DNA of 64,000 bases, from the NCBI RefSeq assembly GCF_000711895.1, contig NZ_JONO01000012.1:1-64000 (forward strand), read 5' to 3'. A program made the translations under genes and the position numbers. The stretch comes from Photorhabdus australis DSM 17609 (GTDB lineage: Bacteria > Pseudomonadota > Gammaproteobacteria > Enterobacterales > Enterobacteriaceae). Below are positions 56,912 to 64,000 of the stretch, one piece after another (the first letter of the stretch is position 1; each line of letters starts with the position of its first letter). The notes beneath the pieces were generated by a model, which was given only the letters and a program-made list of their open reading frames with translations, did no database searches and had not been told where the DNA came from.

Positions 56912-57898
56912 ATGAAACATATCGTTATGTTGTTGCTGTATCTTGTGGTGGGGAGTGTATCTGCACACACTATCGAGGTACCCTTATTAACCCAACGCGT
57001 TATGGATGTATCCCAAATTCTGACGCCAGATGAACATCACCATCTCACTCGTCAACTTGAGAACTTAGAAACACAAACCCACGTACAGATGGCAGTTTTA
57101 ATTTTACCGACGACGGGTAGTGACTCTATTGAGCAGTTTGCAACGCGGGTATTTGAGCAATGGAAGCTGGGAAGTAAAGAGCAGAATAATGGTGTGCTTT
57201 TTTTGATTGCATTGAATGATCATAGAATGCGTTTTGAAGTTGGCTATGGTCTTGAGGGTGAATTGACCGATATTCAAACGGGACGAATTTTGCGTAATGA
57301 TGTGGGGCCAGCTTTTAAGCAGGAGGATTATTATGCGGGCATTAGTCTCGGTATTAATGCGATTACGTTGCTGTTGAATGGTCAACCAATATCGAATGAA
57401 GTGGGGGATATGGGCAGTGTGGCGGCTAATCCTGGCGATATAATCAATATTGGTTCCCTTAAGTTTGTTTTCTGGTTTTTGGGTATGATATTGCTGCCAA
57501 ATTTGGTATTTCGGCGACGTACTCTGTTTGGCCGGGCATCAATGTGTGGTCTAACTATTGCCGTCTCTGCTTTATTGATGGATCTTATGGGGGCTGCTCC
57601 CGTAAGTAATTTTATGAGTTATTTCAGCATCTTTTTGATATCTACGTTTATTCTGATGATGTTTTTCGCGTTCGCTGCGGCATTTACCGGTAGACAGCTA
57701 GTCGGGATCGCTAAGATATCGAATAGTGGGTCTCGTAATAGCAGAAGAAAAAGAAGAAGAAAGTCTGATGGTGTTAGTGTAAGCAGCAGTTCTGGTAGTG
57801 ATTTCTACGACGGTGGTAGTTCAAGCAGTAGTTCTGGTAATGATTTTAGCGGTGGTGGTGGTTCCAGTGGAGGTGGGGGAGCATCTGACCGTTGGTAG
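56912..57898 (+). CDS. TPM-domain membrane protein (YgcG-like)
   Basis: A ~328-residue protein. It has a signal peptide (MKHIVMLLLYLVVGSVSA) and a TPM domain (~25-165: VMDVSQILTPDEHHHLTRQL, RMRFEVGYGLEGELTD). Several TM helices follow (~190-270), then a basic KRRRK patch, and the Gly/Ser-rich tail (GGGGSSGGGGASDRW) typical of YgcG proteins. The ATG at 56912 is taken over one 12 nt upstream because the hydrophobic signal begins there. Forms a two-gene operon with lemA. Confidence 0.9.
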   Translation: MKHIVMLLLYLVVGSVSAHTIEVPLLTQRVMDVSQILTPDEHHHLTRQLENLETQTHVQMAVLILPTTGSDSIEQFATRVFEQWKLGSKEQNNGVLFLIALNDHRMRFEVGYGLEGELTDIQTGRILRNDVGPAFKQEDYYAGISLGINAITLLLNGQPISNEVGDMGSVAANPGDIINIGSLKFVFWFLGMILLPNLVFRRRTLFGRASMCGLTIAVSALLMDLMGAAPVSNFMSYFSIFLISTFILMMFFAFAAAFTGRQLVGIAKISNSGSRNSRRKRRRKSDGVSVSSSSGSDFYDGGSSSSSSGNDFSGGGGSSGGGGASDRW

Positions 57899-57919
57899 AG
57901 TCAAGGCTATGCTATTAAA

Positions 57920-57943
57920 AAAGCTCGCGATTATACGAGCTTT
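57920..57943 (+). terminator. Terminator after the TPM gene
   Basis: Stem AAAGCTCG / CGAGCTTT with T-rich 3' side. Confidence 0.75.
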
Positions 57944-58100
57944 CTGGTTTTCTGTAATTTGTGACGAATCTTTTCATTGAGTATCAGGCTTAAACCCGCA
58001 TGAATACTGGTCTTGTGTTATTCAGTATTTTCTAGAGGGACACCCTTGTGTACCCATCTGAACGAGGTGTTCCTTACATTCTCAAAAAAATGGGCCGTTA

Positions 58101-58474
58101 TCATGGATTACAGCTTGGGTGAGAATAGTCCACCAGTTTGCGTAGGTGCTGCGCCAACTGGTCAACGGTTTTCTCACCCGTAGCTGCATCTACCGTTAAA
58201 TTTTCCAACGTATTGTCGTTATCACGGATTTTGATACCGTTGCGGTAGAGAAAAGTCATGGTAACAAAAAAAGCAGTGCGTTTATTACCATCATTGAAGA
58301 TATGACCGCGAGCAATAGCAACCCAGTAGGTGGCTGCAAGTTCAAAAATGTCTGTTATGCCTTCGTAGTGTGTTCGGTTTTGCACTCGATAGATGAGTGT
58401 CCAGCAACGCCGGGAAGCCGCTGCAATATACGGTCATGAAAAGCGATAATTTCCTGTCCGCTGACCCATATCAT
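58101..58474 (-). pseudogene. doc: Doc-type toxin, internal deletion with frameshift
   Basis: The start MIWVSGQEIIAFHDRILQRL then PGVAG is in frame with an ATG at 58474 that overlaps the antitoxin stop. A break occurs at about 58400: in another frame IYRVQNRTHYEGITDIFELA, then the Fic-like motif HIFNDGNKRTAF, continue to 58101. About nine residues usually found between (the MSDPGRAEA-type segment) are missing and the frames differ. Doc phosphorylates EF-Tu and arrests translation; this copy is probably dead unless the GTG at 58385 gives an active fragment. Confidence 0.78.
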
Positions 58475-58692
58475 CGGTTTGTCAGAGCTTCTACCGTATG
58501 CCCATGACGCTGCATAATCGAGTCGAACTCTGCATCCAGTTTGGCATTCTGGTATGCCTCGAATTCTGTTTTACTGATAACGACTGCTGAGCTGCCGTCT
58601 CGACGAGTAATTTCAACTGGTTCGCCGTGGGTAGCAGCATCCAACACTTCTGAAATATTGGCTCGCGCTTGGGTTGAGGTGTATGTACGCAT
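58471..58692 (-). CDS. phd: Phd/YefM-family antitoxin
   Basis: A 73-residue antitoxin: TSTQARANISEVLDAATHGE (DNA-binding, dimerising N-terminus), EITRRDGSSAVVISKTEFEA, and a flexible acidic C-terminus that would wrap the toxin. The ATGA overlap with doc is standard. A palindrome upstream (58705-58729) fits autoregulation. The gene is intact although its toxin is broken. Confidence 0.92.
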   Translation of the reverse strand: MRTYTSTQARANISEVLDAATHGEPVEITRRDGSSAVVISKTEFEAYQNAKLDAEFDSIMQRHGHTVEALTNR

Positions 58693-58704
58693 AATATATC
58701 TCCA

Positions 58705-58729
58705 AAGATGTACATAAATTGTACATCTT
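58705..58729 (-). promoter_or_regulatory. Palindromic operator of phd-doc
   Basis: AAGATGTACA-TAAAT-TGTACATCTT, a perfect 10-bp inverted repeat, 13 nt upstream of the phd start; likely Phd-binding autoregulatory site. Confidence 0.75.
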
Positions 58730-59004
58730 TTGGGTGTTTATTCAACAGCAGGGATCTCAGTACGGATTATCTTTAAGTGCGGCTTTTTATATCTTCATAC
58801 AACGCCACCAATTGCACGCTAAGCTACGCAGATATCTAGATGGGGTCTTTGGATCACGCCATCACAAGTATCTTCCCATTCTAATTTTGATGTTCCTGAC
58901 TTTGGTATCGCCATCTGATTTATTGACGAGCTTGTCATACCATCTAAGGTGTACCCACTAATCATGCGCTACTGTGATTCGTTCTGCAATGCTTTGATAG
59001 TAAA
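58730..59004. other. Intergenic stretch without a supported gene
   Basis: About 275 bp between the phd operator and the yicC terminator. The plus-strand frame across it starts inside the operator and has no recognisable domain; I see no RNA gene or repeat. Confidence 0.5.
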
Positions 59005-59036
59005 AAAGCCAGATATAACAATATATATCTGGCTTT
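59005..59036 (-). terminator. Terminator after yicC
   Basis: AAAGCCAGATATA / TATATCTGGCTTT stem with T run on the minus strand, 28 nt after the stop. Confidence 0.8.
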
Positions 59037-59064
59037 ATGGTTTTCTCTGAAGTGCTAAGAAACC

Positions 59065-59928
59065 CTATTCAATATTTTGAATTTGTTCCCTCATCTGCTC
59101 AATCAGCACCTTTAATTCGATAGCGGAATTAGTGATATCGGCATTGATGGATTTGGAGGCAAGCGTGTTAGATTCGCGGTTGAATTCCTGCATCATAAAA
59201 TCCAGACGGCGGCCAACGGCCTCTTTTTTCTTCAGGATGTTGCGAGTTTCTTTGACGTGAGCGTCCAGGCGATCCAATTCTTCTGCTACATCAAGGCGTT
59301 GAGCAAGCAGCACTAACTCCTGTTCAAGACGATTATTTTCAAGCTGTACCTGGGCTTCTTCCAGTTTGGTATGCAGGCGTTCCCGTTGCCATTGCATAAT
59401 TTCAGGCATCTGCTGGCGAATTTTGCGGACTTCTTCGGTAACAGCATCCAGACGTTGTTCAATCATCGTCTTAAGTGCGGTGCCTTCGGTTTCACGGCTT
59501 TGAATAAAAGCATCCAGTGTTGTGTCCAATTCTTTCAACAATTGGGTACTGATAGCATCCAGATCTTGCTCTTCCGCTGCCATAACACCTGGCCAGCGCA
59601 GAATATCAACGGGATTAATTTCACCTTCATTACTCTGTTGCTTGATCCAATTTGCTGCATTCACCAATTGTTTTGCCAGGGTTTCATTTAAGATGAGTTC
59701 TCCCTGAGCGCGTGAGTCCAGTTCAAAACGTAGGTTGCACTCAACTTTTCCGCGAGTCAGGCGGGAACGAATACGCTCACGGATCACCGGTTCTAAACTT
59801 CTGAATTGTTCTGGCAGGCGGATATAAGTCTCTAAATAACGCTGATTAACGGAGCGCAGTTCCCAAGCTGCATTTCCCCATTCACTTTTGATATCTCGCC
59901 GTGCGAAAGCAGTCATACTACGAATCAT
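59065..59928 (-). CDS. yicC: YicC-family endoribonuclease/stress protein
   Basis: A 287-residue protein of exactly E. coli YicC length from MIRSMTAFARRDIKSEWGNA; the frame open upstream to 60096 overlaps rph and lacks similarity. The conserved HVKETRNILKKKEAVGRRLD then FMMQEFNRE region is present. The family is linked to RNA degradation. Divergent from rph, as in E. coli. Confidence 0.96.
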   Translation of the reverse strand: MIRSMTAFARRDIKSEWGNAAWELRSVNQRYLETYIRLPEQFRSLEPVIRERIRSRLTRGKVECNLRFELDSRAQGELILNETLAKQLVNAANWIKQQSNEGEINPVDILRWPGVMAAEEQDLDAISTQLLKELDTTLDAFIQSRETEGTALKTMIEQRLDAVTEEVRKIRQQMPEIMQWQRERLHTKLEEAQVQLENNRLEQELVLLAQRLDVAEELDRLDAHVKETRNILKKKEAVGRRLDFMMQEFNRESNTLASKSINADITNSAIELKVLIEQMREQIQNIE

Positions 59929-60052
59929 GATTCGTTCCCATTTAAACAAAAGATTGGGGATTATAACGCTCGTCGTAGATGTAGGATAGGCATTAGACCC
60001 GTTAGGCCGTATAATGCGCCCCCAATAATGATTTAACAACGGAGATAACACC

Positions 60053-60766
60053 ATGCGCCCAGCAGGAAGAGCGGCAGAGCAAGTGCGTCCTATCACTATA
60101 ACTCGTCATTACACTAAACACGCGGAAGGCTCGGTTCTGGTGGAGTTTGGGGATACCAAGGTGTTATGTAATGCATCCGTTGAAGAGGGTGTTCCCCGTT
60201 TCTTGAAAGGTCAAGGACAAGGTTGGATTACGGCTGAGTATGGTATGTTACCGCGCTCTACCCATAGCCGGAATGCTCGTGAAGCCGCGAGAGGCAAACA
60301 AGGCGGGCGTACCATGGAAATCCAGCGTCTGATTGCCCGTTCACTGCGTGCTGCGGTTGATCTGAAAAAATTGGGTGAATATACCATTACTCTGGATTGT
60401 GATGTCATTCAGGCTGATGGCGGTACCCGTACTGCTTCTATTACTGGTGCTTGTGTAGCGCTAGTTGATGCGCTGAATAAAATGGTTGACGCGGGCAAAT
60501 TGAAAGAGAATCCGCTGAAATCAATGGTTGCTGCGGTTTCTGTTGGTATTGTGGATAACGAAGGTCGTTGTGATTTGGAATATGTGGAAGATTCAGCGGC
60601 TGAAACTGATATGAATGTTGTGATGATGGAAGATGGTCGGATGATTGAAGTGCAAGGCACAGCAGAAGGCGAGCCATTCAGTCATGATGAATTGTTGTCC
60701 TTATTATCCCTTGCTAAAGGGGGACTAGAGACCATTTTTGCAGCGCAGAGAACCGCGTTAAAATAG
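60053..60766 (+). CDS. rph: Ribonuclease PH
   Basis: A 237-residue phosphorolytic exoribonuclease. [40 protein letters not shown] and [17 protein letters not shown] are family hallmarks. The C-terminus is full length, unlike the frameshifted rph of E. coli K-12 MG1655, so pyrE should not suffer that strain's polarity. It trims tRNA 3' ends. Confidence 0.97.
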   Translation: MRPAGRAAEQVRPITITRHYTKHAEGSVLVEFGDTKVLCNASVEEGVPRFLKGQGQGWITAEYGMLPRSTHSRNAREAARGKQGGRTMEIQRLIARSLRAAVDLKKLGEYTITLDCDVIQADGGTRTASITGACVALVDALNKMVDAGKLKENPLKSMVAAVSVGIVDNEGRCDLEYVEDSAAETDMNVVMMEDGRMIEVQGTAEGEPFSHDELLSLLSLAKGGLETIFAAQRTALK

Positions 60767-60779
60767 TTCAGTTGCTCGG

Positions 60780-60803
60780 GGCGACGTAATAGTCGCCTTT
60801 TTT
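60780..60803 (+). terminator. rph-pyrE intercistronic attenuator
   Basis: GGCGAC / GTCGCC stem and a run of six T, 13 nt after the rph stop. Position matches the E. coli pyrE attenuator, which responds to UTP through coupling of rph translation and transcription. Confidence 0.85.
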
Positions 60804-60853
60804 GTGCCTGTTATATGGCGATAATCAGAACTAAGTAGAGAGGAGAGACACCA

Positions 60854-61495
60854 ATGAAAGCCTATCAGCGCGAATTTATCGAGCTTGCGCTAAAAAAACA
60901 GGTATTAAAGTTTGGGGAATTTACCCTGAAATCAGGACGAAAAAGCCCGTATTTCTTTAATGCCGGGTTGTTTAATACTGGGCGTGATTTGGCGTTAATC
61001 GGGCGTTTTTATGCGGCAGCATTATTGGATAGTGGTATTCAATGTGATTTGTTATTCGGACCTGCTTACAAAGGTATCCCAATCGCAACAACAACGGCGG
61101 TTGCACTGGCAGAGCACTATGATATTGATATGCCATATTGTTTTAACCGCAAGGAAGTGAAAAATCATGGTGAAGGTGGAGTTTTAGTCGGTAGTCCACT
61201 TAAAGGCAATGTCATACTGGTTGATGATGTTATTACGGCAGGTACTGCTATCCGTGAATCTATGGAGATTATTAAGCAGCATAGTGCGACTCTTGCTGGT
61301 GTGATGATTTGTCTTGATCGTCAGGAACGTGGGAATGGTGAAATTTCGGCAATTCAGGAAGTTGAAAGAGATTACAACTGTAAAGTGTCTTCTATTATTA
61401 CCTTGAATGATTTGATTAATTATTTAGGTGGTCAGCCAGAAATGAAACAGCATTTGGATGCAGTGGAAGCATATCGTGAGCAGTATGGTGTTTGA
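60854..61495 (+). CDS. pyrE: Orotate phosphoribosyltransferase
   Basis: A 213-residue enzyme of E. coli length, [20 protein letters not shown]. The PRPP loop is [16 protein letters not shown] and the flexible catalytic loop [13 protein letters not shown]. It makes OMP in pyrimidine synthesis. Regulated with rph by the attenuator upstream. Confidence 0.98.
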   Translation: MKAYQREFIELALKKQVLKFGEFTLKSGRKSPYFFNAGLFNTGRDLALIGRFYAAALLDSGIQCDLLFGPAYKGIPIATTTAVALAEHYDIDMPYCFNRKEVKNHGEGGVLVGSPLKGNVILVDDVITAGTAIRESMEIIKQHSATLAGVMICLDRQERGNGEISAIQEVERDYNCKVSSIITLNDLINYLGGQPEMKQHLDAVEAYREQYGV

Positions 61496-61506
61496 CAGTC
61501 AGCTTT

Positions 61507-61541
61507 AAAAAAAAGCCCTCGCCCAATAACGGGCGGGGTGA
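61507..61541. terminator. Terminator between convergent pyrE and slmA
   Basis: GCCCTCGCCC / GGGCGGGGTG-type GC stem with an A8 run on the plus side (U run for the slmA transcript). Confidence 0.75.
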
Positions 61542-61554
61542 GTAGTAGAATAAA

Positions 61555-62154
61555 TCATTGTAACTGAGCCCGTAATAATGGCCAGCGCGCTTCAAACTCC
61601 TGTGTTGGACGATAGTGGAATTCTGAGCGGACAAAGCGTGATAGCATACCTTCACAAAATGCCAGTAATTGGGCGGCTAACAGCGACTCATCATAACTGA
61701 AACCTTGCCCATCACGTAATTTTTTCTCTTTCAAAACTTGACGGAGCTGTACTTCAATTCGTTCAAACAACTGATTTATACGCTCTTGCAGTCGGTTTTG
61801 TTCAAACATTAGAGCATGGCCTGTCATGATACGAGTCAGCCCCGGGTTTTTTTCTGAGAAACCTAGAATCAACGCTAATATCAGGCGAATACGAGCAATG
61901 GTATCTTTTTCGTCTTGCAGAATTAGGTTAATCCGTGAAATTAATGAGTCTTCAATAAACTCAATCAGACTGTCAAACATCCGGGTTTTACTGGGAAAAT
62001 GCCGGTAGAGCGCGGCTTCGGAAACACCCACATTGGCGGCCAGTTTAGCGGTAGTTATCCGATGGCTACCATCACTGGACTGTAACATATGCGCTAAAGC
62101 CTGCAAGATTTCCTCGCGCCTGTTTTTCTTCTTCGTATTTTCGTTTTCTGCCAT
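61555..62154 (-). CDS. slmA: Nucleoid occlusion factor SlmA
   Basis: A 199-residue TetR-fold protein: [20 protein letters not shown], then [20 protein letters not shown] (helix-turn-helix). It binds chromosomal SBS sites and blocks FtsZ assembly over the nucleoid. The context coaBC-dut-slmA-pyrE is as in E. coli. Confidence 0.97.
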   Translation of the reverse strand: MAENENTKKKNRREEILQALAHMLQSSDGSHRITTAKLAANVGVSEAALYRHFPSKTRMFDSLIEFIEDSLISRINLILQDEKDTIARIRLILALILGFSEKNPGLTRIMTGHALMFEQNRLQERINQLFERIEVQLRQVLKEKKLRDGQGFSYDESLLAAQLLAFCEGMLSRFVRSEFHYRPTQEFEARWPLLRAQLQ

Positions 62155-62250
62155 GTTGGATAGGACTCCCTGCTAAGAGCAGCAAAACAAATCAACAACC
62201 CTTTGCTCAATGATATTTGAGCAAAGGATATGATAATGGATGAACGGTAT

Positions 62251-62376
62251 TATACCCTTCATCCTTCAAATTGCTGCTTTGTTGGCTGCTTTCACTTACC
62301 CCAGTCACATAGTTATCTATGTGACTGGGGATGCGTTCATTTGCCGCCGCGCTGCAAATTGAAATCTATGGGTATA
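62251..62376 (+). repeat. ERIC element, copy 5 (126 bp), divergent
   Basis: Same ends as the other copies but more diverged. The centre is a long hairpin: CCCCAGTCACATAG ... CTATGTGACTGGGG. It lies between slmA and dut, 14 bp from the dut stop, and may act as terminator. Confidence 0.85.
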
Positions 62377-62390
62377 GGTTTTACAGAGAG

Positions 62391-62849
62391 TTATTGGCGA
62401 CCGGAATGGCCAAAACCACCGCAGCCTCTTTCACTGGCTGCAAAATCTTCTACCAAATTGAATTCAGCCTGAACGACAGGCACGAAAACCATTTGAGCGA
62501 TACGTTCGCCCGGTTCGACAGTAAAAGCTTTATCACCACGGTTCCAGACCGAAACCATAAGTTGGCCTTGATAATCGGAATCAATCAAGCCAACCAGATT
62601 ACCCAAAACGACGCCATGCTTATGCCCAAGGCCCGAACGAGGCAGAATAACGGCCGCCAGTTGTTCATCGCCAATATGAATGGCAAGGCCGGTCGGAAGA
62701 AGTTCAGTCTGTCCAGGTACCAGTTCTACTGCTTTATCAAGGCAAGCCCGCAAATCTAAACCGGCGGAACCTGGGGTGGCGTAAGTTGGCAGAGGAAATT
62801 CCTTCCCGATACGTGGGTCAAGGATTTTAACGTCGATTTTTTTCATCAT
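62391..62849 (-). CDS. dut: dUTP diphosphatase
   Basis: A 152-residue trimeric dUTPase. Motifs: [46 protein letters not shown] and the C-terminal [11 protein letters not shown] that closes the active site. It removes dUTP and supplies dUMP. It overlaps coaBC by 23 nt. Confidence 0.98.
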   Translation of the reverse strand: MMKKIDVKILDPRIGKEFPLPTYATPGSAGLDLRACLDKAVELVPGQTELLPTGLAIHIGDEQLAAVILPRSGLGHKHGVVLGNLVGLIDSDYQGQLMVSVWNRGDKAFTVEPGERIAQMVFVPVVQAEFNLVEDFAASERGCGGFGHSGRQ

Positions 62850-64000
62850 AGCGTCTGACTATCTCGTCTAATAAATGGTGGCTGAGTAATAATTTATTAC
62901 TATGGGGTAAGCGGACGCCCCCCTCATGCCAGAACAAATGTAATGCATTAGTATCGCTGTTAAAGCCGTGGCCAGTAAGGGATACATCATTCGCACAAAT
63001 CAGATCCAAATGTTTTTGGTTCAGTTTTTTTCGTGCGTATTCTTCCACATTCTGGGTTTCAGCTGCAAATCCAACAACAAAAGGACGGTTTTTGGGCATT
63101 GCCGCTACATTAGCAACAATATCCGGGTTTTTGATCAGGGTGAAAGTGATCTCATCACCCTGTTTTTTAATTTTTTCAGCGGCAATTTGTTTAGCGCGGT
63201 AATCTGCAACGGCGGCACAACCAATAAAAATGTTCTGTGAACTGGCTACTATCAGTGCTTGTTCATTCATTTCTAAGGCACTGGTTACGTCTATTCGCTT
63301 AACACCCGGTGGTGTCGGTAAATTAACCGGGCCTGTAATAAGGGTAACTTCTGCGCCACGTGTTGCAGCTGCTTGGGCAATAGCAAATCCCATTTTGCCG
63401 GAGCTATGATTGCTGATAAAGCGGACTGGATCCAGTGCTTCACGAGTTGGTCCGGCGGTAATAGCAAGTTTTAGCTGGGCTAAATCTTGGTTTGCTTGAA
63501 AATGTTGTTCGGCCAGTTCGACAATCGCCATTGGGTCCAGCATTCTACCAGGGCCAACGTCACCACAAGCCTGGCTGCCACTGTCTGGGCCCCACAGGAG
63601 CCCCCCCCGTTCTTCAAGAATCTTGAGATTATGTTGTGTTGCTTGAGCACGAAACATTTGCTGATTCATCGCAGGAACTACCGCAATGGGGGCAGTGGTA
63701 GCCAGACAAACAGTTGTCAACAGATCATTAGCCATACCCGCCACCAAGCGAGCGAGTAAATCCGCAGTAGCAGGGGCAAGGATAATGAGATCCGCCCATT
63801 TGCCAAGTTCAATGTGCCCCATAGCGGCTTCTGCTGCTGGGTCTAATAGATCATCGGAAACGGGGTAACTGGAAACTGCCTGCAATGTCAGTGGGGTAAT
63901 AAATGCTTCTGCTGCCGGCGTCATCACTACACGGACCTGCGCACCGCGATCACGCAAACGGCGTATTAACTCGGGAGTTTTGTAAGCGGCGATCCCTCCG
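62827..64000 (-). CDS. coaBC: Bifunctional phosphopantothenoylcysteine decarboxylase/synthase (5' end outside)
   Basis: The C-terminal ~391 residues are in view. The frame is open to base 64000 and reads [20 protein letters not shown] at the edge, about 13 residues into the usual protein. The CoaC flavin part includes PAMNQQMF and [16 protein letters not shown]; the CoaB ligase part starts at [20 protein letters not shown]. It makes 4'-phosphopantetheine from phosphopantothenate and cysteine. Confidence 0.97.
   Translation of the reverse strand, partial: GGIAAYKTPELIRRLRDRGAQVRVVMTPAAEAFITPLTLQAVSSYPVSDDLLDPAAEAAMGHIELGKWADLIILAPATADLLARLVAGMANDLLTTVCLATTAPIAVVPAMNQQMFRAQATQHNLKILEERGGLLWGPDSGSQACGDVGPGRMLDPMAIVELAEQHFQANQDLAQLKLAITAGPTREALDPVRFISNHSSGKMGFAIAQAAATRGAEVTLITGPVNLPTPPGVKRIDVTSALEMNEQALIVASSQNIFIGCAAVADYRAKQIAAEKIKKQGDEITFTLIKNPDIVANVAAMPKNRPFVVGFAAETQNVEEYARKKLNQKHLDLICANDVSLTGHGFNSDTNALHLFWHEGGVRLPHSNKLLLSHHLLDEIVRRYDEKNRR

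Noticed and set aside
58719-58961. 80-codon plus-strand ORF
   Set aside because: It begins inside the phd operator, has no family resemblance and no ribosome site.

Overview
The window looks like a Photorhabdus (or very close Morganellaceae) chromosome. It carries the enterobacterial dnaA-dnaN-recF-gyrB / rpmH-rnpA-yidD-yidC-mnmE block, the coaBC-dut-slmA-pyrE-rph-yicC block, a selenocysteine formate dehydrogenase locus, five ERIC elements, a P2-type phage-tail (R-tailocin-like) cluster, and AT-rich islands with toxin-related and secondary-metabolism genes. The genus call is inferred from gene order and protein resemblance; no 16S gene is present.

Region 1 (1-15.4 kb) is a contractile-tail locus without capsid, terminase, integrase or replication genes in view. 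The left arm is on the minus strand: X, then V-W-J-I-H (spike, baseplate, fibre). The right arm is on the plus strand: FI, FII, E/E' (with the -1 slippery heptamer), T, U, D and the activator ogr. Between the arms lie a CI-type repressor, a small ORF under a perfect LexA box, a Gin/Hin-family invertase and two silent alternative fibre ends. Three 26-bp gix-like crossover sites sit at the fibre junctions (75-100, 6358-6383, 8563-8588), and the start of a second, decayed invertase mirrors the intact one. Three TGT-N12-ACA sites precede X, V and FI, which fits Ogr control. Suggested logic: SOS leads to the LexA-regulated ORF, then relief of CI, then Ogr, then three late transcripts, with fibre tips swapped by inversion.

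Region 2 (15.4-19.2 kb) has asd, then a decaying AT-rich module: a broken DUF4225-like gene, three copies (one truncated) of a small membrane protein that could be immunity proteins, and an hcp (type VI tube) pseudogene split by an ERIC element.

Region 3 (19.2-29.8 kb) is the conserved replication, RNA-processing and membrane-insertion core, with a Dam-site-rich dnaA/rpmH intergenic region.

Region 4 (29.9-33.1 kb) is a restriction-modification insertion: a NotI-family nuclease convergent with a D12 adenine methylase. The methylase carries an N-terminal ribbon-helix-helix-like domain, and two matching palindromes flank its promoter. A small alpha/beta hydrolase and an unidentified remnant follow.

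Region 5 (33.1-49.9 kb) is fdhD / fdoGHI / fdhE-selA-selB, interrupted between fdoI and fdhE by a 6-kb AT-rich island. The island holds an adenylate-forming ligase, an MFS exporter, an ATP-grasp ligase with a hexanucleotide repeat at its 5' end, and two duplicated O-methyltransferases. ERIC copies bracket it.

Region 6 (50-59 kb) is accessory: an LTA-synthase-type transferase, an ADP-ribosylglycohydrolase relic with a PfkB kinase and MFS transporter, a Fic protein behind an array of TGTYGA inverted repeats, a transposase relic, LemA and TPM-domain proteins, and a Phd antitoxin with a broken Doc. Region 7 (59-64 kb) is the housekeeping yicC/rph-pyrE/slmA/dut/coaBC block, the last gene running off the window. 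No tRNA, rRNA or CRISPR array was recognised.
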